Shown piece after piece: positions 29,967 to 37,536 of a DNA stretch of 64,000 bases. Source of the DNA: Leifsonia williamsii (GTDB lineage: Bacteria; Actinomycetota; Actinomycetes; Actinomycetales; Microbacteriaceae). The notes beneath the pieces were generated by a model, which had not been told where the DNA came from, did no database searches, and saw nothing but the letters and a program-made list of their open reading frames with translations. The translations under genes and the position numbers were made by a program. The stretch is from contig NZ_JAROCF010000001.1 of NCBI RefSeq assembly GCF_030433685.1, positions 2,604,001 through 2,668,000 of the forward strand. Reading direction: 5' to 3'. Position 1 is the stretch's first letter. Each line of letters opens with the position of its first letter.

Positions 29967-29994
29967 GTCGGCCCGGAGTTCCGGAGTCGCCGAC
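29967..29994 (-). terminator. Hairpin downstream of the TRIC-like gene
   Basis: GTCGGC (29967-29972) and GCCGAC (29989-29994) surround another CGGAGTTCCGGAG segment. On the minus strand it directly follows the stop at 29999. It probably ends that transcript, with the 29901-29951 hairpin as a second barrier. Confidence 0.4.
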
Positions 29995-29998
29995 CGGC

Positions 29999-30748
29999 CT
30001 ATTGGTCCGGCTTCTCGATCCGGTACTGCGGGATCGCCCCGGTCTCGGTGCGCTCCGCGGTGCGCTGCGGGCTCGGCCGGCGGCCGAACCGCGGGAAGCG
30101 GGGCCGACGCAGCGTGCCCAGCTCGCGCTGCTCCGGCAGACTCCAGCCGAACCGCACGGCGAGCAGCCGGATGATCAGCGTCGCCACGACGCAGACGACG
30201 ACCGCGATCGTGAGCGGCACGCCGATATCGAGCAGCACGACGAGGATGACCGTGCCCGCCCCCGCTGCGACCGCGTAGAGCGACCCGACGTGCATCACGG
30301 CGATCGGGAGGTTGAGCAGCACATCCCGCAGCACCCCGCCTCCCACGGCCGCCACAACGCCGACGAAGACGGCCGGCACTTCGGGCAGCCCGAGCGCCAG
30401 CGCCTTGCTCGCACCGATCGCCCCGAACAATCCGATGGTGAGCGCGTCGAGGAACGTGATCAGCGGGTCGAGCCGCCGGAACAGCCTCCCGAGCAGCATG
30501 CCGAACAGGGCGGCGACGACGGTGGCCGGCAGGTACCAGTTCGACTGCAGCGCCACGGGCGTCACGTTGAGCAGCAGGTCGCGCAGGAGGCCGCCCCCGA
30601 GCCCCGTCGCCACGCCGATGATCGCGACGCCGAGCAGGTCGAGCCTCCTGTCGCGGAACCCGGAGGCGAACAGGGCGCCCTGGAGGCTGCCGACGCCGAC
30701 CGCCAGCAGGTCGCCCCAGAGCGGGATCGAGAAGGCGGCGGTCGTCAC
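29999..30748 (-). CDS. UPF0126/TRIC-like membrane channel protein
   Basis: 249 residues with seven predicted hydrophobic helices in two related halves, each carrying a Gly-rich GG.LRD motif ([12 protein letters not shown] and [12 protein letters not shown]). This duplicated pattern defines the UPF0126 family, prokaryotic relatives of TRIC cation channels; some members have been proposed to transport glycine. The C-terminal 45 residues are Arg-rich and cytosolic. It starts at GTG 30748 and is divergent from recO with only 32 bases between starts. Confidence 0.88.
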   Translation of the reverse strand: MTTAAFSIPLWGDLLAVGVGSLQGALFASGFRDRRLDLLGVAIIGVATGLGGGLLRDLLLNVTPVALQSNWYLPATVVAALFGMLLGRLFRRLDPLITFLDALTIGLFGAIGASKALALGLPEVPAVFVGVVAAVGGGVLRDVLLNLPIAVMHVGSLYAVAAGAGTVILVVLLDIGVPLTIAVVVCVVATLIIRLLAVRFGWSLPEQRELGTLRRPRFPRFGRRPSPQRTAERTETGAIPQYRIEKPDQ

Positions 30749-30768
30749 CAGTCCCTTGTATCACGCGG

Positions 30769-30774
30769 GATACT
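30769..30774 (+). promoter_or_regulatory. Candidate -10 box of recO
   Basis: GATACT, six bases, then GTG 30781. The spacing fits a leaderless start, although GGAGGGG just before the GTG could also bind ribosomes. Confidence 0.4.
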
Positions 30775-30780
30775 GGAGGG

Positions 30781-31572
30781 GTGCCAACCTACCGTGATGA
30801 GGCCGTCGTGCTGCGTACCCACAAGCTGGGCGAGGCCGACCGCATCGTCACCATGCTCAGCCGCCAGCACGGCAAGATCCGTGCCGTGGCGAAGGGCGTG
30901 CGGCGCACCTCCTCGAAGTTCGGCGCGCGGCTGGAGCCGTTCATGGTCGCCGACGTGCAGCTGTACGAGGGCCGCTCGCTCGATGTCGTGACGCAGGTGG
31001 AGTCGCTCGGCTCGTACGGCGCGCTCATCGCCGACGACTACGCGAGCTACACCGCCGCCAACGCGATGGTGGAGACGGCCGACCGGCTCACCGACGCCGA
31101 GGCGTCGCTGCAGCAGTACCTCCTCCTCGTCGGCGCGCTGCGGTCGCTGTCGCGGCACGAGCACGGCCCCGGGCTGACCCTCGACTCCTACCTGCTGCGC
31201 GCGCTGTCGCTGGCCGGCTGGGCGCCGAGCTTCCAGGACTGCGCCCGCTGCGGCACTCCGGGCCCGCACGACCGGCTCGTGGTGCAGCTCGGCGGCGTCG
31301 TCTGCGCCGACTGCGCGCCTCCCGGCGCCCCGCACCTCGACATGGCCACGATCGACCTGCTCGCCGCGCTGCTCACCGGCGACTGGGAGGCGGCGGAGGC
31401 CGCCGACGACGGCACGCGCTCGAAGGCCAACGGGGTCGTCGCCGCCTACACGCAGTGGCACCTGGACCGCGGGCTGCGCTCCCTGCAGCACGTGCAGCAC
31501 GACCGCCGGGACGAGCGCCCGGACGACCGCTCCGCCGCCCGCCCGGGCGCTGGAGCAGAGGGAGGCGCATGA
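30781..31572 (+). CDS. recO: DNA repair protein RecO
   Basis: Mediator in the RecFOR pathway that loads RecA onto SSB-coated DNA. 263 residues. An N-terminal OB fold ([42 protein letters not shown]) precedes a helical domain. A four-cysteine zinc site, CARCG and CADCAP about 25 residues apart, is present. The C-terminus is a charged tail. The stop overlaps the uppS start (ATGA), and the recO-uppS pairing is conserved in actinobacteria. Confidence 0.95.
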   Translation: MPTYRDEAVVLRTHKLGEADRIVTMLSRQHGKIRAVAKGVRRTSSKFGARLEPFMVADVQLYEGRSLDVVTQVESLGSYGALIADDYASYTAANAMVETADRLTDAEASLQQYLLLVGALRSLSRHEHGPGLTLDSYLLRALSLAGWAPSFQDCARCGTPGPHDRLVVQLGGVVCADCAPPGAPHLDMATIDLLAALLTGDWEAAEAADDGTRSKANGVVAAYTQWHLDRGLRSLQHVQHDRRDERPDDRSAARPGAGAEGGA

Positions 31573-32381
31573 GCCCGAAGCCGTACACGCACAAGGACGC
31601 GGTCGAGTACCGCCCGCTGGACTGGACAGGGCTCTACCCGCCGGACCTCCCGCGTGCCGCGGTGCCCGAGCACGTCGCCATCGTGATGGACGGCAACGGC
31701 CGCTGGGCGAACCGTCGCGGCCTGACGCGCATCGAGGGGCATCGCGCGGGGGAGGCTGCGCTGCTCGACGTGGTGGCCGGCGCCATCCAGATCGGGGTCA
31801 AGCACCTCAGCGTGTACGCGTTCTCGACCGAGAACTGGAAGCGGTCGCCCGACGAGGTGCGCTTCCTCATGGGGTTCAACCGCGATGTGCTGCACCGCCG
31901 CCGCGACCAGCTCAACGAGTGGGGCGTGCGGGTGCGCTGGGCCGGACGCAAGCCGCGGCTGTGGTCCTCCGTCATCAAGGAGCTGCAGTTCGCCGAGCGG
32001 CTGACCGCGGGCAACGACGTGCTCACGCTGACCATGTGCGTGAACTACGGCGGCCGCACGGAGCTCGCCGACGCCGTCCGGGGGATCGCGGAGGAGGTGG
32101 CCGCTGGCCGCGTCAAGCCGTCCGCGGTGAGCGAGAAGCTGATCCAGCGGCACCTCTACATCCCCGACATGCCGGACGTCGACCTGTTCGTCCGCAGCTC
32201 GGGGGAGCAGCGCACCAGCAACTTCCTGCTCTGGCAGAGCGCCTACGCCGAGATGGTGTTCCTCGACACGCTCTGGCCGGACTTCAGCCGCACGGATCTG
32301 TGGGAGGCCGTCGCGACGTACGCGGGCCGCAACCGGCGGTTCGGCGGCGCGATCGACACGCCCACCGCAGCCGCGGAATAA
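31569..32381 (+). CDS. uppS: Isoprenyl transferase (cis-prenyl diphosphate synthase)
   Basis: Cis-prenyltransferase that makes the long-chain polyprenyl phosphate carrier for peptidoglycan and wall glycans. 270 residues. Catalytic [12 protein letters not shown] (Asp near residue 40), [19 protein letters not shown] and [20 protein letters not shown] are all family signatures. ATG 31569 overlaps the recO stop and follows GGAGG. The upstream open frame within recO is not part of it. The product could be undecaprenyl or decaprenyl diphosphate; actinobacteria use both. Confidence 0.96.
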   Translation: MSPKPYTHKDAVEYRPLDWTGLYPPDLPRAAVPEHVAIVMDGNGRWANRRGLTRIEGHRAGEAALLDVVAGAIQIGVKHLSVYAFSTENWKRSPDEVRFLMGFNRDVLHRRRDQLNEWGVRVRWAGRKPRLWSSVIKELQFAERLTAGNDVLTLTMCVNYGGRTELADAVRGIAEEVAAGRVKPSAVSEKLIQRHLYIPDMPDVDLFVRSSGEQRTSNFLLWQSAYAEMVFLDTLWPDFSRTDLWEAVATYAGRNRRFGGAIDTPTAAAE

Positions 32382-32395
32382 CTGCAGCGCTGCAG
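32382..32395. repeat. 14-bp perfect palindrome between uppS and the DsbA-family gene
   Basis: CTGCAGCGCTGCAG, immediately after the uppS stop and 15 bases before GTG 32411. It could be an operator for a dimeric regulator or a small RNA hairpin; nothing decides between these. Confidence 0.45.
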
Positions 32396-32410
32396 GTTGT
32401 TGCCCCTGAC

Positions 32411-33082
32411 GTGAGCGAACCCATCAAGATCGACGTCTGGTCCGACATCGCGTGCCCCTGGTGCTTCATCGGGAAGCGCCGCTTCGAAGGCGGCAGTGGC
32501 CTCTTCGCCGGAGCCGGTGAGGGCAGGGCTGTCGAGGTCGAGTACCACTCCTTCGAGCTGTCGCCCGACACCCCGGTCGACTTCGACGGCAGCGAGGTCG
32601 ACTTCCTCGCCGGCCACAAGGGCATCCCGGCCGAGCAGGTCGGGGAGATGCTGGAGCGCGTGACCGGCATCGCCTCCTCCCTCGGGCTGAACTACGACTA
32701 CGACAACCTCAAGCACACCAACACCGTGAAGGCGCACGAGCTGCTGCACTTCGCGAAGGCCAACGGCAAGCAGTTGGAGCTCGCCGAGCGTCTGTTCTCC
32801 GCGTACTTCGAGCAGGGCCGCCACGTCGGCCGCATCGAGGACCTCGCCGACCTCGCGGCCGAGGTCGGCCTCGACCGCGCGGAGGCCCTGGCCGCCCTCG
32901 AGTCGTCGCAGTACCTCGAGGACGTCCGCGCCGACCAGCGCACCGCCGCCGAGTTCGGCATCAACGGCGTCCCCTTCTTCGTCATCGATGGCAAGTACGG
33001 CGTCTCCGGCGCGCAGGAGGCCCAGACCTTCGCCCAGGTGCTGGAGCAGGTCTGGACCGAGCGCCAGGCGGTGACCGCGTGA
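32411..33082 (+). CDS. DsbA family oxidoreductase (FrnE-like)
   Basis: 223-residue thioredoxin-fold protein. The active site CPWC lies near residue 15 in DVWSDIACPWCFIGKR, followed by the helical insertion and the cis-proline region GINGVPFFVIDGKYGVSGAQ. This is the cytoplasmic FrnE branch, disulfide isomerase-like proteins linked to oxidative stress in Deinococcus. No signal peptide. GTG 32411 is the only start that puts the first strand at the N-terminus. Its stop overlaps the start of a tiny Cys-containing reading frame. Confidence 0.92.
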   Translation: MSEPIKIDVWSDIACPWCFIGKRRFEGGSGLFAGAGEGRAVEVEYHSFELSPDTPVDFDGSEVDFLAGHKGIPAEQVGEMLERVTGIASSLGLNYDYDNLKHTNTVKAHELLHFAKANGKQLELAERLFSAYFEQGRHVGRIEDLADLAAEVGLDRAEALAALESSQYLEDVRADQRTAAEFGINGVPFFVIDGKYGVSGAQEAQTFAQVLEQVWTERQAVTA

Positions 33083-33273
33083 GTGCGGAGGCCGCCGGTA
33101 CCGGTGCGGCCGTGGTCGGCGGTGCGCCCGCTGGCGCTGTGCCTGCCGGCGCCGAAGCCGCTGGCGGTGCGGCCGCAGGCGGTGCGGTCGCGCCGTCGCT
33201 GACGCTCCTCCCGCTCGGCGACGCCTCCGCCGCCGCCTGCGAGGGCGACTCCTGCGCCCTCCCGCAGCCCTGA
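33079..33273 (+). CDS. Small Ala/Gly-rich protein with a C-terminal CEGDSC motif
   Basis: 64 residues, not assigned to any family I recognise. The first 40 residues are almost only Ala, Gly, Val and Pro; the last 25 read TLLPLGDASAAACEGDSCALPQP with two cysteines four residues apart. The GTG start overlaps the stop of the FrnE-like oxidoreductase (GTGA), the same coupling seen for real gene pairs nearby. The close fit to a thiol-disulfide enzyme and the CxxxxC pair suggest a partner or substrate. It could still be a chance frame in GC-rich DNA. Confidence 0.4.
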   Translation: MSAEAAGTGAAVVGGAPAGAVPAGAEAAGGAAAGGAVAPSLTLLPLGDASAAACEGDSCALPQP

Positions 33274-33285
33274 CCCGACCCAGCT

Positions 33286-33343
33286 TGATCCATTTGTCAC
33301 AACACGCCGTCTCGCCCTCCGGCGAGGCGGCGTGTTGCGTCAA
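33286..33343 (+). repeat. REP-like hairpin repeat, copy 1
   Basis: Begins TGATCCATTTG and contains an imperfect hairpin: an 18-base arm 33294-33311, a 14-base loop, and an 18-base arm 33326-33343 (15 of 18 pairs), with the loop ends TCGCC/GGCGA extending the stem. A second copy in the opposite orientation lies at 34287-34344; the outer 26 bases of the two copies match at 24 positions. The DUF559 stop codon lies inside this copy. It may also serve as a bidirectional terminator. Confidence 0.75.
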
Positions 33344-34224
33344 CTCGATCGGAGAGCGGCCCGTACGCGCCTGATGGCCTCGCCGCCGCTTCCCAGCAGG
33401 TGCGACTTGTTGATACGGATGACGCGCCATCCTCGTGCCTCGATGCGCCAGAGGCGGTCGATGTCCCGCTCGTACTGGCGCGCGTCGATGCGATGCTGGT
33501 CGCCGTCGTACTCGACCGCCAGACGCTCCTGCGGATAGGCGAGGTCGGCGTGGAGCAGGCGCTCTCCGACGTCGATGGCATAGTTCACGACCGGTTCGGG
33601 GAGCCCTGCCCGCACGATGGCGAGCCGCAGGACCGTCTCCATCGGCGAGTCCGTGCGTGCTCGGATCAAGGGGAGCGCCTCACGAAGCCGGCGGACGCCG
33701 GGTCGCCCAGCGGCCGACTCCACCGCCGCAGTCAGCTCCTCATGGCGGGAGAGGGGACGCTGCCTGCGCAGGAGCGCGTCTCCGGCCAGGATCAGCTCAT
33801 CCGCGGTGGCGAGCGCCGCCGCCTGACACCACGCCTCCACCGCACCGGCGACAGGAAGGCCGCGCAGATCCTCCACCGCCGCCAAGCACTGGTGACCGAC
33901 GACGCCGCGACGACGTGGAGCGCGGTCGGGCCGTGCCACGGTGACGTGAAGGAGGTCGTCGATCAGTCGCGTGGCGACGGCCACACCGTGGAGTCGAAGT
34001 GCCGTGGTGTGACTGAAGCACCCTCCCGGAGGCATGACCGGGAGGTACTCGCGGCAGCGTGCGTCGAGGTCCGTTGCCCGCGCCTCCACCGACACCCGGA
34101 CACCGTGGTGCGGGCGCACCAGATCGGTCCGCCGGAGGCGTTGCCGATCGACGCCGACGCGCCGCGCCTCCCTGGTGCTGAAGGGAGCGGCAACGAGAGT
34201 GCGGGGGAGAGGTGACGGTTGCAT
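33340..34224 (-). CDS. DUF559 protein with AbiEi-like N-terminal domain (Vsr-like nuclease fold)
   Basis: 294 residues from ATG 34224. The N-terminal half resembles the winged-helix and linker of AbiEi antitoxins (FSTREARRVGVDRQRLRRTDL, then RPHHGVRV). The C-terminal half is DUF559, a PD-(D/E)XK/Vsr-like nuclease domain: HADLAYPQERLAVEYDGDQH gives the expected acidic residues and RRIEARGWRVIRI-like wording gives the last strand (WRIEARGWRVIRI). Such proteins occur in many copies in Microbacteriaceae; their role is unknown. No toxin partner is adjacent. The gene is bracketed by inverted copies of a hairpin repeat, suggesting insertion between conserved neighbours. Confidence 0.75.
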   Translation of the reverse strand: MQPSPLPRTLVAAPFSTREARRVGVDRQRLRRTDLVRPHHGVRVSVEARATDLDARCREYLPVMPPGGCFSHTTALRLHGVAVATRLIDDLLHVTVARPDRAPRRRGVVGHQCLAAVEDLRGLPVAGAVEAWCQAAALATADELILAGDALLRRQRPLSRHEELTAAVESAAGRPGVRRLREALPLIRARTDSPMETVLRLAIVRAGLPEPVVNYAIDVGERLLHADLAYPQERLAVEYDGDQHRIDARQYERDIDRLWRIEARGWRVIRINKSHLLGSGGEAIRRVRAALRSS

Positions 34225-34286
34225 GCCGGTCACCCTGGCAGCTGAGGCCGCCGGCCGCAGAAGTTCTCCACAGGCCCACCCACGAG

Positions 34287-34344
34287 TTGGCACGACATGC
34301 CGTCAAGCAGCGCCTTCAGACGGCGTGTTGCGCCAAATGGATCA
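34287..34344 (-). repeat. REP-like hairpin repeat, copy 2 (inverted relative to copy 1)
   Basis: Arms 34287-34304 and 34319-34336 (15 of 18 bases pair) around a 14-base loop, the same 18-14-18 geometry as copy 1. The outer 26 bases (34319-34344) match the complement of 33286-33311 at 24 positions. On the minus strand it follows the ybaK stop at 34342-34344, so it may terminate ybaK. Confidence 0.75.
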
Positions 34345-34878
34345 CTCGGGGTCGGTGATGTCGGCGACCGTCGCGTCGTAGGCCGTGATCAGGGCGTCGG
34401 CGTCCACGAAGAGCGAGTAGCCGTGGGCGCCCGCGCCCATCGAGACGCGGCGGCCCGGGATCGTCGCGTCGGCGACGACCGGCCACGCCGTCGTGCTGCC
34501 GAAGGGCGTGATCGTGCCGCGCTCGTAGCCCGTCGCCGCGAGGGCGACCGAGGCGTCGGGCAGCTGCAGCTTGTTGACGCCGAGGAGGCCGCGCAGCTTC
34601 GGCCACGAGATCTTGCGGCCGCCGGGCACCAGGGCGAACACGAACGTGTCGTCGCTGCGCTTCACCACCAGCGTCTTCACGATGTCGGAGGGCTGGAGGC
34701 CGAGGAGGCTCGCCGCCTCCTCCAGGCTCCGCGCGGCGGGCCGCTCGACGATCTCGACGTCGACGCCGCGGGCGGAGGCGTCCGCAAGCACGCGCGAGCG
34801 GCCGTCGGCGGGCGATCCCGCGTTGTCCACAGGAGTCTCGGCGGTCGGGTTGTCCACGGATTCGGGGCTCTCGGCCAT
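34342..34878 (-). CDS. ybaK: YbaK/EbsC family Cys-tRNA(Pro) deacylase-like protein
   Basis: 178 residues. Trans-editing domain that clears mischarged tRNA, typically Cys-tRNA(Pro). The family core is visible: an N-terminal polar extension of about 30 residues, then DIVKTLVVKRSDDTFVFALVPG with the conserved catalytic lysine, LLGVNKLQLPD, and ATGYERGTITPFG. It is divergent from dusB with 33 bases between starts. The exact tRNA specificity cannot be set from sequence alone. Confidence 0.9.
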   Translation of the reverse strand: MAESPESVDNPTAETPVDNAGSPADGRSRVLADASARGVDVEIVERPAARSLEEAASLLGLQPSDIVKTLVVKRSDDTFVFALVPGGRKISWPKLRGLLGVNKLQLPDASVALAATGYERGTITPFGSTTAWPVVADATIPGRRVSMGAGAHGYSLFVDADALITAYDATVADITDPE

Positions 34879-34897
34879 GCTTCAGCACGCTTTCTGG

Positions 34898-34903
34898 GAG
34901 AAT
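34898..34903 (+). promoter_or_regulatory. Candidate -10 box of dusB
   Basis: GAGAAT, eight bases, then ATG 34912. It resembles the boxes before lepA and the DUF1990 gene. No Shine-Dalgarno sequence lies before the ATG. Confidence 0.42.
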
Positions 34904-34911
34904 CGAGTCAG

Positions 34912-36102
34912 ATGTCTACCACAGCCACCCTAAGCCCAGCGCCCCAGCTGACCATCGGTCCGCTGGCTCTCGACGTGCCGGTCGTCCTCGCGCCCATGGC
35001 CGGGATCACCAACACCGCGTTCCGCCGGCTCTGCCGGGAGTTCGGCGCCGGCCTCTACGTCAGCGAGATGATCACGTCGCGCGCCCTCGTCGAGCGCACG
35101 CCCGAATCGCTGCGGCTCATCACGCACCACGAGTCGGAGACGCCGCGCTCCATCCAGCTCTACGGCGTCGATCCCACGACCGTGCGCGAGGCCGTCACGA
35201 TGCTCGTGGCGGAGGATCGCGCCGACCACATCGACCTCAACTTCGGCTGCCCGGTGCCCAAGGTCACCCGCAAGGGCGGGGGAGCGGCGCTGCCCTGGAA
35301 GCTCGGGCTGTTCCGCGAGATCGTCGAGCAGGCGGTGAAGGCGGCCGGCGACATCCCGCTCACCGTCAAGATGCGCAAGGGCATCGACAGCGACCACCTC
35401 ACCTACCTCGAGGCCGCGAAAGCCGCCGAGGGAGCAGGGGTCGCCTCCATCGCGCTGCACGCCCGTACCGCGGCCGAGTTCTACTCGGGCCACGCCGACT
35501 GGTCAGCGATCACGAAGCTGAAAGAGACGATCACCGGCACGCCGGTGCTCGGCAACGGCGACATCTGGTCGGCGGCCGACGCGATCCGCATGGTCGACGA
35601 GACCGGCTGCGACGGAGTCGTCGTCGGCCGCGGCTGCCTCGGCCGGCCGTGGCTGTTCGGCGACCTCGCCGCCGCGTTCCGCGCCCGCGCCGGGGAGCTG
35701 ACCGCCGAGGAGGCCGCGGCGGCCCAGGCGCACCCGACGCTCGGGCAGGTGGCGGCGACGTTCCGCCGCCACGCCGAACTGCTGGTCGAGTTCTTCGACA
35801 GCGAGGAGCGCGGCTGCCGCGACATCCGCAAGCACGTCGCCTGGTACTTCAAGGGCTACCCGGTCGGCGGCGACCTGCGCGCGAGCCTCGCGACCGTCGA
35901 CACGCTCGCGCACCTCGACGACCTCCTCGCCACGCTGGACTGGGAGCAGGAGTACCCGGGCGAGGCCGCGGAGGGGCAGCGCGGCCGCGCCGGCTCGCCC
36001 AAGCGCACCGCGCTCCCCGAGGGCTGGCTCGACAGCCGAGAGGTCGATGGCGCGACGCGCGCCCAGGTCGCCGAGGCGGAGGTGCACAACAGTGGTGGAT
36101 AG
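34912..36102 (+). CDS. dusB: tRNA-dihydrouridine synthase (DusB family)
   Basis: FMN enzyme that reduces uridine to dihydrouridine in tRNA. 396 residues. The TIM barrel opens with VVLAPMAGITNTAFRRLCREFG; the catalytic cysteine is in LNFGCPVPKVTRKGGG; TVKMRKGID and LHARTAAEFYSG and the phosphate-binding VVGRGCLGRPWLF are present. A C-terminal helical domain and a variable tail follow. The dgt start lies inside its last codons, so the two are coupled; dusB-dgt-dnaG order is typical of actinobacteria. Confidence 0.95.
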   Translation: MSTTATLSPAPQLTIGPLALDVPVVLAPMAGITNTAFRRLCREFGAGLYVSEMITSRALVERTPESLRLITHHESETPRSIQLYGVDPTTVREAVTMLVAEDRADHIDLNFGCPVPKVTRKGGGAALPWKLGLFREIVEQAVKAAGDIPLTVKMRKGIDSDHLTYLEAAKAAEGAGVASIALHARTAAEFYSGHADWSAITKLKETITGTPVLGNGDIWSAADAIRMVDETGCDGVVVGRGCLGRPWLFGDLAAAFRARAGELTAEEAAAAQAHPTLGQVAATFRRHAELLVEFFDSEERGCRDIRKHVAWYFKGYPVGGDLRASLATVDTLAHLDDLLATLDWEQEYPGEAAEGQRGRAGSPKRTALPEGWLDSREVDGATRAQVAEAEVHNSGG

Positions 36103-37372
36103 CCTCACGACCCCCGCCGACACCCGCTCGTCGTCCGGCTACACGGAGCACGACCGCGAGCGCTGGCACCCGGAGCACCATTCCAACCGGCGCAGCGACT
36201 TCGCGCGCGACCGGGCGCGGCTGCTGCACTCGAGCGCCCTGCGCAGGCTCGCCGCCAAGACGCAGGTGCTCAGCCCCACCGCCGGGCTCGACTTCGCACG
36301 CAACCGGCTGACGCACTCCCTCGAGGTCGCGCAGGTCGGCCGCGAGCTCGCGAACGCGCTCGGGCTCGACCCCGACATCGTCGACACCGCATGCCTGGCG
36401 CACGACATCGGCCACCCGCCGTTCGGCCACAACGGCGAGCGGGCGCTCAACGCCTGGGCGAGCGACATCGGCGGGTTCGAGGGCAACGCGCAGACGCTGC
36501 GCCTGCTCAGCCGCCTCGAGCCGAAGGTGTTCGGCCGCGACGGGAGGCCGTACGGGCTCAACCTCACCCGCGCGAGCCTCGACGCGAGCTGCAAGTACCC
36601 GTGGCCGGCGACCTCCTCGGTGGCCGACCCGAGCGGTCGCGCCAAATTCGGCTTCTACGACGACGACCGCCCGGTGTTCGAGTGGATGCGCGCCGGCGCC
36701 CCCGAGCGGCAGCAGTGCATCGAGGCGCAGGTGATGGACCTCTCCGACGACATCGCCTACTCCGTGCACGACTTCGAGGACGCGATCGTCAACGGCTACA
36801 TCGACGTCGCCGCCCTCAGCAGCAGGGTCGACCACGACGACCTCGTCCGCTCGATGCACGACTGGGTCGGCGGCGAGATCGGCCACGACGACCTGATCGC
36901 GGCCTTCGACCGGCTCGACAGCCTCGACATCTGGCTCGACGGCTGGGACGGCAGCCGCCGCGCCCAGGCGCACCTCAAGAACCTCACCAGTCAGCTGATC
37001 GGGCGGTTCGCGCACGCGGCCGTCCACGCCACGAAGGAGACCGCCGGGGGAGCGGACCTGATCCGCTTCGGCGCCGACGTGGTGGTGCCGGCATCGATCC
37101 GGGCCGAGATCGCGGTGCTCAAGGGCATCGTCGCCACCTTCGTGATGTCGCGGAACACGCGGCAGCCGATCTACGCGCAGCAGCGCGAGATCCTGAAGAC
37201 GCTGGCCGACCTTCTCTACGCTCGCGGCCCCGAGCAGCTCGACCCCGGCTTCGCCGAGGACTGGCGCCTCGCCGCGACGGACGAGGAGCGCAAGCGCGTC
37301 GTGGTCGACCAGGTCGCGAGCCTGACCGACCAGTCGGCGCTGAGCTGGTACGAGCGGCTGGTGCAGCACTGA
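36092..37372 (+). CDS. dgt: Deoxyguanosinetriphosphate triphosphohydrolase-like protein
   Basis: HD-domain dNTPase. 426 residues. The metal ligands are in RLTHSLEVAQ, CLAHDIGHPPFGHNGE and later MDLSDDIAYSVHD. This is the long actinobacterial form. The start is GTG 36092, nine bases after GGAGG, with GTG 36095 as an equal alternative. It overlaps the dusB 3' end. Its stop codon lies in the first unit of a 14-bp tandem repeat. Confidence 0.94.
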   Translation: MVDSLTTPADTRSSSGYTEHDRERWHPEHHSNRRSDFARDRARLLHSSALRRLAAKTQVLSPTAGLDFARNRLTHSLEVAQVGRELANALGLDPDIVDTACLAHDIGHPPFGHNGERALNAWASDIGGFEGNAQTLRLLSRLEPKVFGRDGRPYGLNLTRASLDASCKYPWPATSSVADPSGRAKFGFYDDDRPVFEWMRAGAPERQQCIEAQVMDLSDDIAYSVHDFEDAIVNGYIDVAALSSRVDHDDLVRSMHDWVGGEIGHDDLIAAFDRLDSLDIWLDGWDGSRRAQAHLKNLTSQLIGRFAHAAVHATKETAGGADLIRFGADVVVPASIRAEIAVLKGIVATFVMSRNTRQPIYAQQREILKTLADLLYARGPEQLDPGFAEDWRLAATDEERKRVVVDQVASLTDQSALSWYERLVQH

Positions 37373-37422
37373 AGGGGGAGCACTGACGGGCGAGCGCTGA
37401 CGGGCGAGCGCTGACGAGCGCG
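37367..37422 (+). repeat. 14-bp tandem repeat spanning the dgt stop codon
   Basis: Four units of 14 bases start at 37367, 37381, 37395 and 37409; units 2 and 3 differ by one base and are close to CGCTGACGGGCGAG. The first unit holds the TGA of dgt, and every unit repeats a TGA at the same place. Confidence 0.75.
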
Positions 37423-37536
37423 GCCGGTTCGCGGCGACGGACGCCTCGCTGAGCGTCCGGTCAACCCGTGGCCGCCGGGGTTGTATCCCCGGGCCGGGTG
37501 CAGAACGATGGAAGTCACGGCAGCGGAGGGAGACGC

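Noticed and set aside
33340..34224. Complete AbiE toxin-antitoxin system
   Set aside because: Only the AbiEi-like domain is present; no AbiEii nucleotidyltransferase gene lies beside it.
33286..34344. Classical insertion sequence
   Set aside because: No transposase motifs and no clear target-site duplication; only the inverted hairpins and a DUF559 gene.
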